The notes under the pieces: generated by a model
Seen by the model: the letters and a program-made list of their open reading frames with translations, nothing else
What the model was told of the DNA's origin: nothing
Database searches by the model: none
In this document: piece by piece, positions 16,010 to 25,649 of the stretch
How the letters are laid out: every line of letters begins with the position of its first letter
How positions within the stretch are numbered: the stretch's first letter is position 1
DNA from: Chlorobiaceae bacterium
GTDB lineage: Bacteria > Bacteroidota > Chlorobiia > Chlorobiales > Chlorobiaceae
Direction: 5' to 3'
Length of the DNA stretch: 45,695 nt
Assembly: GCA_013334925.1 (NCBI GenBank)
Contig: JAAXWP010000017.1
Coordinates: 1-45,695 of the forward strand
Made by a program: the position numbers and the translations under genes

Positions 16010-16343
16010 ATGTATGTTACGAATATTTTGTCAGATGTCGAGTTGGATTCACTAGGTATCTATGAGCAGGAGCAACTTTGTCTGGGTGCTTTACGGAATA
16101 TGTCAGTAATACATGTATTGACATTGTTGTTGCGCTATGGTCGCATCTGGGGGGCTTGCATTGGGTGTCAGGGATTGGTAACATGAACGAATGTGCAGTC
16201 AAAGAGCCGGGGCGTGGTTTTCCGGCAAATGCACAGCCCTGGGCATTAACGATTCGGGTCAATGTCATGGAGCATTTTAATTGCCATAACAAACAGAAGA
16301 AGGGTATTTACCGGCGGGTGAATGAACAAAAAAACATGGGAAT

Positions 16344-17057
16344 ATGAACAATAACCTCCCTGACAATGGTGTGCCTGGCCCGTTATCAGGCCGGGAGCTC
16401 GAGCGGCTTGAGATATTTCTTCTCGAGGAGTCAGGCCTGAAACAGTCGATGAATCTGGAAATGCTGGACGGCTACCTGACAGCATTGATAGTCGGACCTG
16501 ATACCATCATGCCCAGCGAGTGGCTTCCTTTTGTCTGGGACATTTACGGCGAAGGCCAGTCGCCTGAGTTCAAAAACACCGAACAGGCATCGGAGATCAT
16601 TGGTATCATGATGCGGCTGATGAATTCGATCATCTTTACCCTTGATAAAACCGGAGATGCTTATGAGCCCTTACCCGACCTGGTGGAGTACCCGGACGAT
16701 GAAGAACGTCGACGCTCAGTACAGTCATGGTGTATCGGTTTCCTGCTTGGCGTCGACATCCGGGAGGGGGCATGGGATGCACTTTTTCAGGATAAAGAGA
16801 CCTCGATCGCCGTTTCCGCTATCGAAGTCGTTTCGGGGATGTTTCAGGATGATCAGCCGTTCAGTGAAGAGGATGTGGATGAGATCTGGTCGGAGGTGCC
16901 TGATGCGGTTTTCGACATCAGGGCATTCTGGCTGCCTTATCGCCAACGGGGATTAGACCGAATGAAGGCACGCTCGGGCATGGTTGCCGGAAGAAACGAT
17001 CCATGCCCTTGCGGCAGCGGGCAGAAGTACAAGAAATGCTGCGGAAAGGCGGGCTGA
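16344..17057 (+). CDS. UPF0149/YecA-family protein with C-terminal SEC-C zinc motif
   Basis: The 237-aa protein has the YecA helical domain (about 14-190: [30 protein letters not shown], and [10 protein letters not shown]). It ends in a SEC-C motif, [16 protein letters not shown], which binds zinc and is shared with the SecA C-terminus. E. coli YecA binds SecB-free SecA substrates and ribosomes. The function here is likely in protein targeting or quality control, but that is not shown. GGGAAT just before the ATG is a weak ribosome site. It converges with the hydrolase at 17076. Confidence 0.85.
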   Translation: MNNNLPDNGVPGPLSGRELERLEIFLLEESGLKQSMNLEMLDGYLTALIVGPDTIMPSEWLPFVWDIYGEGQSPEFKNTEQASEIIGIMMRLMNSIIFTLDKTGDAYEPLPDLVEYPDDEERRRSVQSWCIGFLLGVDIREGAWDALFQDKETSIAVSAIEVVSGMFQDDQPFSEEDVDEIWSEVPDAVFDIRAFWLPYRQRGLDRMKARSGMVAGRNDPCPCGSGQKYKKCCGKAG

Positions 17058-17075
17058 CAGGTAAGGGCCGCTTTT

Positions 17076-18116
17076 TCAGTTTTTCTTTTTCAGCATGGTC
17101 TTTTCCAGCCAGTCGAAGGTCGTTTCGATGGCTTTTCTTGATGCGGTTGCCGTTTCCTCGGCGTCCGGTCCGGTCCATGAGTGGTCAGCCCAGTCGATGA
17201 GCTGCAGATCTGCCTTCACTCCTGCGGCTTTGAGCCTGTTGTAGAAGTTGATGGACTGGTCTGGCGGCACGGTCGTATCGGATGTGCCGTGAACGAGCAG
17301 CGTCGGCGGGTCGTTCTTGTCGATCCAGGTGACCGGGCTCGCTTTTTCAATAATGCCTGGCGGGCAGCCCTGCATGGTGCATCCGAAGAAGTTCAGGGGG
17401 CCCATGGCTTCGGCTGCGGCTTCGGGCGAGCCTGGATTGGCTGGTGCTGGCGACGCTGATGCAGCCTGTTTGAACATGGTTGCCATGTCGTATGGGCCAT
17501 ACCAGCCGACGAGGGCCTGAACGCGGTCGGAGAGCTCACTGTTGTCCCGGTATTCCGGCTCGAGTGAAGGCTCGTCGCCGGTGAGTGCGGCCATGGCCGC
17601 AAGGTGTGCTCCGGCAGATGCGCCCCAGACGGCTACCCGGTTACGGTCGATACCGTAGCGGGAGGCATTGGCGCGCATGTAGCGTATGGCGGCCTTCACG
17701 TCCTGAACTGCTGCGGGGAATTTCGCTTCGCTGCTCAGCCGGTAGTCGATGGAAGCTACCGTGAAGCCCCGGTTCGCCAGACTGGCGAGCACGCCGGGGA
17801 AATCGGCATAGTGGCCGGTCAGACGCTTCGAACCCATGGTCCAGCTTCCGCCGTGGACGAAGATGACGAGTGGTCTCGGGCCTTTCGATGCTGGCACGTA
17901 GAGATCGAGCAGCAGGGGTCTGAAGCCGGGCACGGTCGAATAGGTGAGGTCGGTGTAGACGGTGGTCGTGCCGATCCGGATACTCGGTTGATGGGTTGAT
18001 TTGACGGCTGCCACGTTTTCGGCGATCGGGATCTCCTGCCGGACAGCGGCGACGCATGGTGCCGAAGCCGACGCGAGGGCTGCGGTAAGGATAAGCGGTT
18101 TGACAGTACGACGCAT
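17076..18116 (-). CDS. Secreted alpha/beta hydrolase (esterase/lipase, BD-FAE/carboxylesterase type)
   Basis: I chose the ATG at 18116 because it gives a classical signal peptide, MRRTVKPLILTAALASAS, with a likely cut after CVAA. The frame extends upstream only as antisense to the nitroreductase. The 346-aa protein has the oxyanion motif HGGSW (89-93), nucleophile S167 in GASAG, acid D280 in HGTSD and base H312 in DWADHSW. It is thus a complete serine esterase of the periplasm. It begins 13 nt after the nitroreductase stop and is the last gene of the minus-strand operon. Substrate unknown. Confidence 0.88.
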   Translation of the reverse strand: MRRTVKPLILTAALASASAPCVAAVRQEIPIAENVAAVKSTHQPSIRIGTTTVYTDLTYSTVPGFRPLLLDLYVPASKGPRPLVIFVHGGSWTMGSKRLTGHYADFPGVLASLANRGFTVASIDYRLSSEAKFPAAVQDVKAAIRYMRANASRYGIDRNRVAVWGASAGAHLAAMAALTGDEPSLEPEYRDNSELSDRVQALVGWYGPYDMATMFKQAASASPAPANPGSPEAAAEAMGPLNFFGCTMQGCPPGIIEKASPVTWIDKNDPPTLLVHGTSDTTVPPDQSINFYNRLKAAGVKADLQLIDWADHSWTGPDAEETATASRKAIETTFDWLEKTMLKKKN

Positions 18117-18129
18117 AAATATTGACTCG

Positions 18130-18651
18130 TTACAGGTATTCGACCAGCTCTTCGATGGGTTTTCTGGTTTTTGGGCGCGTTTCCGCGTCGGGCGAGGCAT
18201 AGCCAAGCGGTGTGATGGCAAATATCTCCTCGTCGGGAGTGAGGCGCAGCACCTTGTGCAGGAGAACGGAGTCGAATGCCGAGATCCAGCAGGTGGCGAC
18301 CCCTTCGGCATGGGCGGCGAGCACCAGGTGGTCCATGGCGATGGCCATATCGGTTTCAAGCGAGTTCCAGCTGTCGGACGGCCTGACCCATGCGGCATTT
18401 CGGTCACCCTTGACGATCAGGATGTGTGGTGCCTGCCAGAACCATTCACGTTCGTAGCAGGGGCGGATGGCCGCAAGCATTTCGGATGAAGAGACGACAA
18501 GGAATCTGAACGGCTGCAGGTTTTTCGCCGTCGGCGCGAGTCTTCCGGCATCGAGGATGCGGTTGAGTACCTCCTGGGGAACCGGCCTTGACGGATCATA
18601 GCCTCGGACGCTTTTTCGCGAGGCGACGAGTTCATGAAAATCCATGATCAT
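18130..18651 (-). CDS. Nitroreductase-family FMN oxidoreductase
   Basis: The 173-aa protein has the nitroreductase start, ELVASRKSVRGYDPSRPV. This is followed by LDAGRLAPTAKNLQPFRF, the FMN-phosphate and ribityl site, and GVATCWISAFD before the C-terminal GYASPDAETRPKTRKP. These enzymes use NAD(P)H and FMN to reduce nitro groups, quinones or other substrates. The physiological substrate cannot be told. The first ATG (18651) overlaps the stop of the channel gene as ATGA, so translation is coupled; a second ATG two codons on is also possible. GGAGG lies just upstream. Confidence 0.9.
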   Translation of the reverse strand: MIMDFHELVASRKSVRGYDPSRPVPQEVLNRILDAGRLAPTAKNLQPFRFLVVSSSEMLAAIRPCYEREWFWQAPHILIVKGDRNAAWVRPSDSWNSLETDMAIAMDHLVLAAHAEGVATCWISAFDSVLLHKVLRLTPDEEIFAITPLGYASPDAETRPKTRKPIEELVEYL

Positions 18652-19673
18652 TTTCCTCCCTGGGCGAGGTGGTTGAGTATTTCGAGATCCCCACCCTTGC
18701 CGATGGCGATGATGGTGCCGTACTTCTGGATGATTTCAGCCGGGCGGGGGCTGGTGTGCAGGTCGCCGGCGGGTAGTTTGTAGCCGACGACGTTGATCCT
18801 GTGGTTGTTGTACAGGTCGATCTCCTGGAATGACTTGCCGATGAGCGTCGAGTTGTCGCTGATCACGAACTGGGCGATCCTCAGGTTGAGATTGCTGGCG
18901 TCGTTGAGCTCGTCGAGGTACTCTTCGAGCTCCGGTTCGATCAGGAGGTTCGCCATGCGTTTGCCGGCGGAGCGGTAGAGCATGACCACCTTTTCGGCTC
19001 CTGCCCGGAAGAGCTTGCTTTCGGACTCCTCGCAATCGGCCCTGGCAACGATATGCAGGTCCGGCTTGAGGTTTTTGGCCGTGAGCACGATGAAGACGTT
19101 TTCGGCGTCGTTGCCGGCGGCAGCGATAAGGCCCTTGGCCCGATGCAGCCCTGCATCGATCAGCACACTCTCGTCCGCGGCGTTACCCTTGATGGCCAGA
19201 TCGCCGTTATCGCGTGCCCTGAGCACCGGCTCGATGGTATTGTCGATGACGACGAAAGGGATGCCCTTTGCTTTCAGTTCCTCGGCCACGTTGCCGCCGA
19301 GACGGCCGTAGCCGCAGAGAATGAAATGTTCGTTGAGCTTGCGGAGCATGCGTTGGTTGCGTTGTTGTTCCCAGTGTTCCCGCCATTCGCCCGACAGGAG
19401 AAAGACGGCCACGTTGGTCAGGGTGAAGAAGAATATGCCGGTTCCGCCGATAATCAGGAAGATGGTGAAGAGCTTGCCGGCGTTGCTGAGCGGATGGACC
19501 TCGCTGAAGCCGACCGTCGCCACCGTGATGACGGTCATGTAGAGCGCATTGAGCAGTGACATGTGCTCGATGACGATGTAGCCGGCAGTTCCGGTCGCAA
19601 TGAGCAGCGTGACGCTGATAATGGAGGCCGAGAAGAGACGTATGGCCGAAAGCTGTTGCGAGTCCTTGGTCAA
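18648..19673 (-). CDS. Potassium channel-type protein with TrkA-N/RCK domain
   Basis: The 341-aa protein has two membrane segments, about 13-35 and 68-93, with a pore loop between them. Its filter reads TVGFSE at 53-58, where most K+ channels have TVGYG. The RCK domain follows, with NAD-type GYGRLG at 121-126, and then a TrkA-C-like domain (about 255-330, LIGKSFQEIDLYNNHRINVVGY). This is the layout of MthK-like channels gated by cytosolic ligands. It lies 34 nt after the SRPBCC gene and overlaps the nitroreductase. The altered filter leaves ion selectivity open. Confidence 0.88.
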   Translation of the reverse strand: MTKDSQQLSAIRLFSASIISVTLLIATGTAGYIVIEHMSLLNALYMTVITVATVGFSEVHPLSNAGKLFTIFLIIGGTGIFFFTLTNVAVFLLSGEWREHWEQQRNQRMLRKLNEHFILCGYGRLGGNVAEELKAKGIPFVVIDNTIEPVLRARDNGDLAIKGNAADESVLIDAGLHRAKGLIAAAGNDAENVFIVLTAKNLKPDLHIVARADCEESESKLFRAGAEKVVMLYRSAGKRMANLLIEPELEEYLDELNDASNLNLRIAQFVISDNSTLIGKSFQEIDLYNNHRINVVGYKLPAGDLHTSPRPAEIIQKYGTIIAIGKGGDLEILNHLAQGGK

Positions 19674-19707
19674 TGGGCGATGTTGGTCATGATGGATTGG
19701 AAGGCCG

Positions 19708-20316
19708 TTACATCTGGCGAACCGTGCCGAAATCGTTCGATATGCTCTGGAACATCTTGTTGGTGGCCGTCTGCATGATGAGCGACATGCCGGCGTTGGT
19801 CATGGCCCGGATGATCCCTTCCGGAATGATGCGGAATGCCGGGTAGAGGATGAACTTCACGTCGATTTTCAGATCGAAATCAACCTTGGTTTTTCCTCCG
19901 GCGAGGGGCAACAGGAGCATGTCGGCGCTCGCCTTGCCTTCGAACAGGTACTTCTCCGGGTTCTCGATGTTTTCTTCGAGCGGGTGGTGACGCCAGGTGA
20001 TTTTTCGTCCCACCGTGTACTGGCTGATCATCTCTTCAGTCAGCTCTTCGACGTTGATGCCTTCGGCAGTTTCCGGCAGTTCGAGAAGGAGTTCGTCCTC
20101 CTGCCGGACATTGAAGATGACGTCGAACGGGTTGTTCTGAGGGTCGGTCACCCGGAAAAGCCATCGGTAAGCATTCTGGCCAATAGGTTCGACGCTGTGG
20201 CAGAAGGGATTGAATCCGAGGATTTTTTTCTGGTCCGAGAGGTAGTTGACCGTCCTGTCGAACTCGCCGTGAAAGACCCATTGTCCCCGGCTCTTGCCTG
20301 TGGCTTCCATTTCCAT
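19708..20316 (-). CDS. SRPBCC/DUF1997-like lipid- or pigment-binding fold protein
   Basis: The 202-aa soluble protein has alternating beta strands and a long C-terminal helix: [24 protein letters not shown]. This resembles START/SRPBCC-type proteins of the DUF1997 kind, known from phototrophs. [18 protein letters not shown] at the start fits the first strand and helix. It has no signal peptide. It heads the four-gene minus-strand operon, with GGGAGAG upstream of the ATG. The ligand is unknown, and the family call is moderate. Confidence 0.55.
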   Translation of the reverse strand: MEMEATGKSRGQWVFHGEFDRTVNYLSDQKKILGFNPFCHSVEPIGQNAYRWLFRVTDPQNNPFDVIFNVRQEDELLLELPETAEGINVEELTEEMISQYTVGRKITWRHHPLEENIENPEKYLFEGKASADMLLLPLAGGKTKVDFDLKIDVKFILYPAFRIIPEGIIRAMTNAGMSLIMQTATNKMFQSISNDFGTVRQM

Positions 20317-20520
20317 GATCGCATGCTCTCCCGTTCTTTACGCGGCAGTTATATCTGGTTGATGAGTGTATTTGCAGTGCATGATGCAACCGGCGGTTGC
20401 GACTCCAGCTGCAATCTGTTCCGGAGTGGTGAACTATGATATTTCAGTCTGCAATATAAAAATTTCGCACCGCATTAACTTGGTCGGCGATACCCGCATC
20501 TCCTGTAAAATCGGGGAACC

Positions 20521-20546
20521 GAAAAACCCCGGCTGGTCACCGGGGT
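20521..20546 (-). terminator. Rho-independent terminator of the DUF1566-type gene
   Basis: Read on the minus strand, ACCCCGG (20546-20540), a 7-nt loop and CCGGGGT (20532-20526) are followed by TTTTT. The hairpin lies about 45 nt after the stop of the gene at 20590-21096. The rest of the 270-nt gap up to 20589 holds only the upstream region of the SRPBCC gene. Confidence 0.85.
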
Positions 20547-20589
20547 CTCTCTCATCGTCATCCATACGTTCTCATCCGTTCCTGCGTGA

Positions 20590-21096
20590 TCAGAAGTTTC
20601 TGACTGGCCTGATGTAGTTGTAGTCGAGTTTGTAAGCAAGTGAGCGTTTTCCGGTACGTATGCTGATGTCCCAGGCGTCATCGCTGTCACTTTCTGTACC
20701 GGACCAGTAGTAGTGGTTGTTTTTGAATCCGCCAATGGCAAAGCGATTTTCATAGAGTCGTCGTAACTCATCCTTTTTCGGCAGACGCCAGTCACGGTGG
20801 TTCCCGGCATGATAGTTACGGCAGGCCAGAACAGCGTGTTTCCAGTTTTTTGCCGTGCCAAGGTCAATTCTGGCAGCGATCAGCCCGTGGGTCTGACCGG
20901 CGACATAGCCACGCTCTCCGGGCTTCAGGATGTGGGCGATCTTGCCGCCCCCGAAGTGATCGCCGATCTGCAGGGCTGTCTGCGAAGCGGCATTGGCATG
21001 GGATGCGGGAATCGGTGCGAGTACCGAACCCAGCAACAGGATTTTCAGAAATCCTCTGACAGCTTTCGACGTGACGTCGTTCTCACCGGTTTTCAT
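20590..21096 (-). CDS. Exported DUF1566 (Lcl C-terminal-like) domain protein
   Basis: The 168-aa product has a basic N-terminus, then LKILLLGSVLAPIPASHANA, a signal peptide. The mature part carries the DUF1566 pattern: a cluster of W and R (CRNYHAGNHRDWRLPKKDEL), then YYWSGTESDSDDAW and the C-terminal YNYIRPVRNF. Such domains occur in surface or periplasmic proteins of unknown function. GGAGG lies 6 nt before the ATG and a good terminator follows, so this is a single-gene unit. The 290-nt gap to prfA holds nothing I can name. Confidence 0.75.
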   Translation of the reverse strand: MKTGENDVTSKAVRGFLKILLLGSVLAPIPASHANAASQTALQIGDHFGGGKIAHILKPGERGYVAGQTHGLIAARIDLGTAKNWKHAVLACRNYHAGNHRDWRLPKKDELRRLYENRFAIGGFKNNHYYWSGTESDSDDAWDISIRTGKRSLAYKLDYNYIRPVRNF

Positions 21097-21382
21097 AAGT
21101 GCCTCCAGGTTTTAAGCGATTATTCAGGTACCTGACACAGGGGTTGGATCGGACTTGTACAAAGCTACATGTCCGGTCTGCGGTACTGAATGACGGATCT
21201 CTTTCCTGCCTGTGCCGATCATGCTGGCCGGTTTTCATGAATCAGACCAACTATTTCCATGATAACATCTGTCGCTTAAACGGAAATTAACAATCGTTAA
21301 AAATTATCTTAAAAATTGATATTCGGGTCAGGTGGGACTTTTCACGAAGAGGAAACGCCTTGAGTACGGTAGGGTGTGGTGA

Positions 21383-22456
21383 TCAGGCGGTCTCTGCCTG
21401 CAGGCGTTCGGCCTGGTCGTGCAGCAGGAGAGCTTCGATGACGCTGTCGAGCTCACCCTGCATGATCTGCGGAAGGGCATGGCTCGTGAAGCCGATGCGG
21501 TGGTCGGTGACTCTCGACTGAGGGTAGTTGTAGGTTCTGATCTTGGCGCTGCGATCGCCCGTGGTGACCATCGAACGGCGCAGGTCAGCCCGCTGCTTCT
21601 GCTGTTCGGCGATCTGGATGTCGTAGAGTTTGGAGCGGAGCATCTTCATCGCCCGCTCGCGGTTCTGGAGCTGCGAGCGCTCCTCCTGGCATGCGACCAC
21701 AATACCGCTCGGCACATGGGTGATCCTGACGGCGGTTTCGACTTTATTGACGTTCTGGCCACCTTTGCCGCCGCTGCGAAAGGTGTCTACCTGGAGGTCA
21801 TCCTTGCGGATCTCTACATCGACCTCCTCGGCTTCGGGAAGAACGGCGACGCTGGCCGCCGAGGTGTGGATGCGTCCCTGGGTTTCGGTTTCCGGCACGC
21901 GTTGCACACGGTGCACGCCACTTTCAAACTTCAGGGTTCCGTACACGTTGTTCCCGCTGATTTCGAGCACCGCCTCCTTGAGGCTGCCAGGCACCGAACC
22001 TTCGTTGGCGTCAAGGAGCTGGCAGCTCCAGCCCCGCCGCTCGGCATATCGCTGGTACATGCGCATGAGATCGGCGGCAAACAGCCCCGCTTCGTCGCCG
22101 CCGGTACCCGCCCTGATCTCCATGATGACGTTGCGGGAATCAGCTTCATCTTTGGGCAGAAGCAATACTTTGAGTTCCTGCTCCAGTACGGGCATCCGTT
22201 CCTGCAACTCCTCGACCTCCATCTGAGCCAGGGCTCGCATCTCCGGATCCTGCTCGTTCCTGAGCATCAGGTGAGCCTCTTCAAGCTGCTTTCTGGTGCC
22301 CGACCATGCGTCGAAAGCCTGCACGATCTCCTTCAGGCCGCTGTACTCCTTGTTGAGTTTGCGGAACCGGGGCTGGTCGGAGACCACCTCGGGATCGGAG
22401 AGCTGCTGTTCGAGCGTCTGGTATTTATCCTTTATGGACTGAAGCTTGTCAAACAT
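21383..22456 (-). CDS. prfA: Peptide chain release factor 1
   Basis: The 357-aa protein has GGQ at 232-234 (in [11 protein letters not shown]), which triggers peptidyl-tRNA hydrolysis. The tripeptide anticodon of RF1 is P188-E189-T190, in the conserved [18 protein letters not shown]-x-T marks RF1 (UAA/UAG), while RF2 has SPF. The length is standard. It follows rseP by 21 nt on the minus strand and is probably the last gene of the dxr-rseP-prfA unit. No classical terminator is evident after 21383. Confidence 0.97.
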   Translation of the reverse strand: MFDKLQSIKDKYQTLEQQLSDPEVVSDQPRFRKLNKEYSGLKEIVQAFDAWSGTRKQLEEAHLMLRNEQDPEMRALAQMEVEELQERMPVLEQELKVLLLPKDEADSRNVIMEIRAGTGGDEAGLFAADLMRMYQRYAERRGWSCQLLDANEGSVPGSLKEAVLEISGNNVYGTLKFESGVHRVQRVPETETQGRIHTSAASVAVLPEAEEVDVEIRKDDLQVDTFRSGGKGGQNVNKVETAVRITHVPSGIVVACQEERSQLQNRERAMKMLRSKLYDIQIAEQQKQRADLRRSMVTTGDRSAKIRTYNYPQSRVTDHRIGFTSHALPQIMQGELDSVIEALLLHDQAERLQAETA

Positions 22457-22477
22457 GGTCGATGGTGTCCGACACGG

Positions 22478-23839
22478 TCACTTGTTGAGAATATCGTTGA
22501 TCATGAAATAGGCGAAGATGGCCAGAAGTATGGCCATGCCGACCTGCTGGATGCGCATTTTCAGTTCGAGCGGAAGTTCCCTCCCCATGATGCCTTCGAT
22601 GGCATTGATCACGAACTGTCCGCCGTCGAGAGCAGGGATCGGCAGGATGTTGATGACGGCCAGGGAGATCGACAGCACGGAAACGAAATAAAGGAAGCTC
22701 AGCGGGCCCTGTTCCGCGCTCTGGTTGGCCAGACGAGCGATCTTGATCGGGCCACCGACCGATTTGCGGAAATCCTCCTGTCCCGAGAAGATCTTGCCGA
22801 AGCCCTGCACAGTCAGGACGGTCGTTTTCCAGGTCTGGTTGACGCCGCTCGCAATCGATTCGCCAAGGCCAAGTTTGCGGCGTTCTGTCGGAATGGTCTG
22901 CTTCAGCGAGATGCCGATTTTGCCCGTCTTGTTCGGGACCACTTCGGAGGTGACACTTTTGCCCTTGCTGCGGATCATGTCGGCCGTAAGATTTTCCGAA
23001 TCGGGGGACTGAAGGTACATCCAGGTAACGGAGACCTTTTTCCCGGCACTTTTCGAGATGATGTCGACCACTTGGGTCCAGTCGGTCACCGGCTTGCCCT
23101 CCACCGAGGTGATAAGAGCTCCTGATCTGATGCCAGCGGCTTCTGCGGGTTCACCTTTGAGTACCTCATCGACAATAGGCGGCATGACCGGTCTGATACC
23201 GAGCGTCTGGGTGTCGTTGATACGGGTGATGATATCCCGTGGCGCAGTGACCGTCAGGAGCTGACCGTCACGCGCAACGGTGTACTGCAGGCTTCTGGCA
23301 GTGAGAAGCTCAGGGGCTACAGCCTCTTCCCAGTAGGTGAGTTTCTGTCCGTTGACCGAAACCAGCCGGTCCCCTGTTCTGACGCCCATCGAGGCGAATA
23401 CCGATCCGGATTCGACAAACGCGGGGGTCGTCAGGGGGGTGCGGGTTTCACCCACGAAGGCTGTGATGCCTATGAAGATTGCCGCTGAGAGCACCATGTT
23501 CATACCGACGCCTCCAGCAAGCACGATGAGACGCTGCCAGGCGGGTTTGGCGCGGAACTCCCAGGGCTGGGCAGGCGTGCTCACATAGTTGGTGTCGAGG
23601 CTCTCGTCGACCATTCCGGCAATCTTGACATAGCCCCCGATGGGGAAAGCGCCGATGCCGTACTCGGTCTCGCCGATCTTCTTCTGCCAGAGTTTGATGC
23701 CGAAAAAGTCGAAGCCGATGAAGAAACGATCTACCCTCATGCCGAAGATGCGGGCTGTGATGAAGTGCCCGAATTCGTGTGCCGTCACGAGGATGAAGAT
23801 GGCGACGATGAAGAAGAAAATGGTATTGATCAGGTCCAT
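22478..23839 (-). CDS. rseP: Site-2 intramembrane zinc protease (RseP family)
   Basis: The 453-aa protein has HEFGH at 21-25 in the first membrane helix, a central PDZ region (about 190-280, containing [22 protein letters not shown] split by strands) and the C-terminal [12 protein letters not shown] motif with the third zinc ligand. These are the parts of RseP/YaeL, which cuts anti-sigma factors and remnant signal peptides in the membrane. It lies between dxr and prfA, as in several bacterial phyla where rseP neighbours isoprenoid genes. A large hairpin sits just upstream of its start. Confidence 0.95.
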   Translation of the reverse strand: MDLINTIFFFIVAIFILVTAHEFGHFITARIFGMRVDRFFIGFDFFGIKLWQKKIGETEYGIGAFPIGGYVKIAGMVDESLDTNYVSTPAQPWEFRAKPAWQRLIVLAGGVGMNMVLSAAIFIGITAFVGETRTPLTTPAFVESGSVFASMGVRTGDRLVSVNGQKLTYWEEAVAPELLTARSLQYTVARDGQLLTVTAPRDIITRINDTQTLGIRPVMPPIVDEVLKGEPAEAAGIRSGALITSVEGKPVTDWTQVVDIISKSAGKKVSVTWMYLQSPDSENLTADMIRSKGKSVTSEVVPNKTGKIGISLKQTIPTERRKLGLGESIASGVNQTWKTTVLTVQGFGKIFSGQEDFRKSVGGPIKIARLANQSAEQGPLSFLYFVSVLSISLAVINILPIPALDGGQFVINAIEGIMGRELPLELKMRIQQVGMAILLAIFAYFMINDILNK

Positions 23840-23858
23840 GGCGATTAGTGTCGGTTTC

Positions 23859-23908
23859 GTTCATCGATCGTGCCTGCCGCCAGGGTGGCGCAGGCGCGAT
23901 CGATGAAC
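23859..23908 (-). repeat. Large near-perfect hairpin between dxr and rseP
   Basis: GTTCATCGATCG (23859-23870) pairs perfectly with CGATCGATGAAC (23897-23908). Inside it, GCCTGC (23872-23877) pairs with GCAGGC (23890-23895), and GCCA/TGGC (23879-23889) closes a GGG loop. The stem lies between the dxr stop and the rseP start. No T tract follows on the minus strand. An RNA processing or attenuation element is possible. Confidence 0.6.
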
Positions 23909-23915
23909 AGGAAAA

Positions 23916-25064
23916 TCAGGGGATAAGCTGTTCGGCCGTCTGGCGAGCCCACTGGTCGGCCTGGATATACTCTTCGAGTTCTACGGGTTCCCAGGCAACA
24001 TGCGCCTGCATGGTTTTTTCCACGAGTTCCGGAATTCCGGTGAAGCCGATTCTGCCGTCGAGGAAGGCTGCAACGGCTATTTCATTGGCGGCATTGAGTA
24101 CCGCCGGATAGGTCCTTGCCGCTTTCAGCGCGTCGTAGGCGAGGCGCAGGCACGGGAACCTTTCGGTATCGGGCTCATGGAAGGTCAGGGTGCCCGTTTT
24201 GGTCAGGTCAAGCCGCTCGATACCACTCGGGCAGCGTTCCGGCCAGGCCATGGCATAGGCGATAGGGGCACGCATGTCCGGCATGCCGAGCTGGGCCATC
24301 ACACATCCGTCAATGTATTCGACCATGGAGTGGATGATGCTCTGCGGATGGACAACAACGCCGATCTTTTCGGCGGGCATGTCGAAGAGCCAGTGTGCTT
24401 CGATCACCTCGAGGCCCTTGTTCATCAGGGTTGCCGAGTCGATGGTAATTTTTGCACCCATGTTCCATTTCGGGTGCTTGAGCGCCTGGGCGGGAACCAC
24501 TTTCGCAATCTCCTCTGCTGGCGTGTTCAGGAACGGACCGCCGGAAGCGGTGAGAATGACTCGCAGCACATCTTCGTGGCGATGTCCCACAAGTGACTGG
24601 TAGATAGCCGAATGCTCGCTGTCCACCGGTATGATCTCGACCTGGTGCTGACGTGCCAGGTCGGAAACGAGGCGGCCGGCAACCACCATGGTCTCCTTGT
24701 TGGCGAGACCTATATGTTTACCTGCCTTGATGGCGGTGACGGTCGGTACGAGGCCGGCTGCGCCGACGATGGCCGAAATGACCATCTCGGCCTCCTCCAC
24801 TGCGGCTACGGCCGAAGCTCCTTCGGTGCCGTGCAGAATTTCAGGGCAGTCGCTTCCGAGTGCAGCCCGCAGGGTATTGACCGAAGATGCGTCCCGGACC
24901 GAGACCACCTTCGGGCGGAACTCCCTGATCTGTTCGGCCAGGAGTTCGGTATTGTTGCCTGCAGCCAGGCCTGCTACCGAGAAGCGGTCGGGATGCTGTC
25001 TGACGACGTCGAGCGTGCTTACACCGATCGATCCGGTGCTGCCGAGGATAGCGATTGATTTCAT
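23916..25064 (-). CDS. dxr: 1-deoxy-D-xylulose 5-phosphate reductoisomerase
   Basis: The 382-aa protein has the NADPH-binding ILGSTGSIG (about 6-14), then LANKETMVV, the metal site [11 protein letters not shown], and [10 protein letters not shown]. The C-terminal region, with [14 protein letters not shown] and [12 protein letters not shown], matches the family. It makes MEP, the committed step of the non-mevalonate isoprenoid pathway, which feeds quinones, carotenoids and chlorophyll tails. It is first in the dxr-rseP-prfA order on the minus strand. Length and motifs are normal. Confidence 0.97.
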   Translation of the reverse strand: MKSIAILGSTGSIGVSTLDVVRQHPDRFSVAGLAAGNNTELLAEQIREFRPKVVSVRDASSVNTLRAALGSDCPEILHGTEGASAVAAVEEAEMVISAIVGAAGLVPTVTAIKAGKHIGLANKETMVVAGRLVSDLARQHQVEIIPVDSEHSAIYQSLVGHRHEDVLRVILTASGGPFLNTPAEEIAKVVPAQALKHPKWNMGAKITIDSATLMNKGLEVIEAHWLFDMPAEKIGVVVHPQSIIHSMVEYIDGCVMAQLGMPDMRAPIAYAMAWPERCPSGIERLDLTKTGTLTFHEPDTERFPCLRLAYDALKAARTYPAVLNAANEIAVAAFLDGRIGFTGIPELVEKTMQAHVAWEPVELEEYIQADQWARQTAEQLIP

Positions 25065-25177
25065 GTGGTGTCGAGACGAGGTTGCCGGTATTGATGTAGT
25101 AGGCCTGAATTTATGCTTTTTAGCGTCGGCTTACAAACCGGCCGGCAGCCGGTCCGGCGGAAAAATCGTTTCCCGGT

Positions 25178-25205
25178 TTGTTATCTCTGGAAAATGTGTT
25201 ATACT
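25178..25205 (+). promoter_or_regulatory. Promoter of the tRNA-Val gene
   Basis: TTGTTA (25178-25183) and TATACT (25200-25205) are spaced by 16 nt, with the tRNA starting at 25221. The predicted transcription start would fall about 8 nt before the mature tRNA end. Confidence 0.65.
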
Positions 25206-25220
25206 GTTTGCCCTTTCAAT

Positions 25221-25294
25221 GGGTCTCTAGCTCAGCTGGTTAGAGCGACTGGTTTACACCCAGTAGGTCGGGGGTTCGAATCCCTCGGGACCCA
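25221..25294 (+). tRNA. tRNA-Val (UAC anticodon)
   Basis: The full cloverleaf can be drawn. The acceptor GGGTCTC pairs with GGGACCC with one T-G wobble. The D stem is GCTC/GAGC, the anticodon stem ACTGG/CCAGT encloses TTTACAC with anticodon TAC, and the T loop is TTCGAAT. The discriminator base is A25294 and the 3' CCA is not encoded. The anticodon reads GUA and other valine codons. Confidence 0.95.
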
Positions 25295-25365
25295 CACTCT
25301 TCTTCCCCTGTTTTCCCGTATCATCCGCTTCTGTTTCCGCACTGACGGGCTCTGAGCTACTGCAT

Positions 25366-25644
25366 TCAGTACAGGATGCGAAAGTTTTCGTTCGTCTTTT
25401 CTATGGTGGTTTCCCGAACGCTGACTGATGTCACGCGTGATTTTGACGGGCCGATGTTGACCTGCCGGATCAGTTCGTCAACGAGCCCCGATGTTCCCTG
25501 CGCTTCGAGTTCAACCGAACCGTCAGGCAGGTTGCGTGTCCACCCTGAGAGGTTTCTGGCGTTGGCTTCACGCACGACGAACATGCGGAAGCCAACGCCC
25601 TGCACCAGGCCTCTGACCCTGACGTTTACCCGTTTTTCCATCAC
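25366..25644 (-). CDS. acyP: Acylphosphatase
   Basis: The 92-aa protein has the whole acylphosphatase fold and signature VRGLVQGVGFRMFV, with catalytic R20, and GWTRNLPDGSVE with catalytic N38. It hydrolyses acyl phosphates such as acetyl phosphate or 1,3-bisphosphoglycerate. Start is MMEK at 25644; either of the two Met codons could be used. It begins 5 nt after the ftsH stop, so it is cotranscribed with ftsH. Confidence 0.93.
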   Translation of the reverse strand: MMEKRVNVRVRGLVQGVGFRMFVVREANARNLSGWTRNLPDGSVELEAQGTSGLVDELIRQVNIGPSKSRVTSVSVRETTIEKTNENFRILY

Positions 25645-25649
25645 CGCGC

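Noticed and set aside
16078-16347. 89-codon frame before the YecA-type gene
   Set aside because: No ribosome site or family resemblance; overlaps the YecA start.
18117-18407. 97-residue N-terminal extension of the secreted hydrolase
   Set aside because: It is antisense-like relative to the nitroreductase gene, and the internal Met at 18116 starts a perfect signal peptide.
21419-23125. 568-codon plus-strand frame over prfA and rseP
   Set aside because: It spans two well-supported minus-strand genes and has no recognisable domain.
25221-25294. tRNA-Val as a possible integration site
   Set aside because: No integrase and no direct repeat of the tRNA end is seen near it; the accessory island is 12 kb away.
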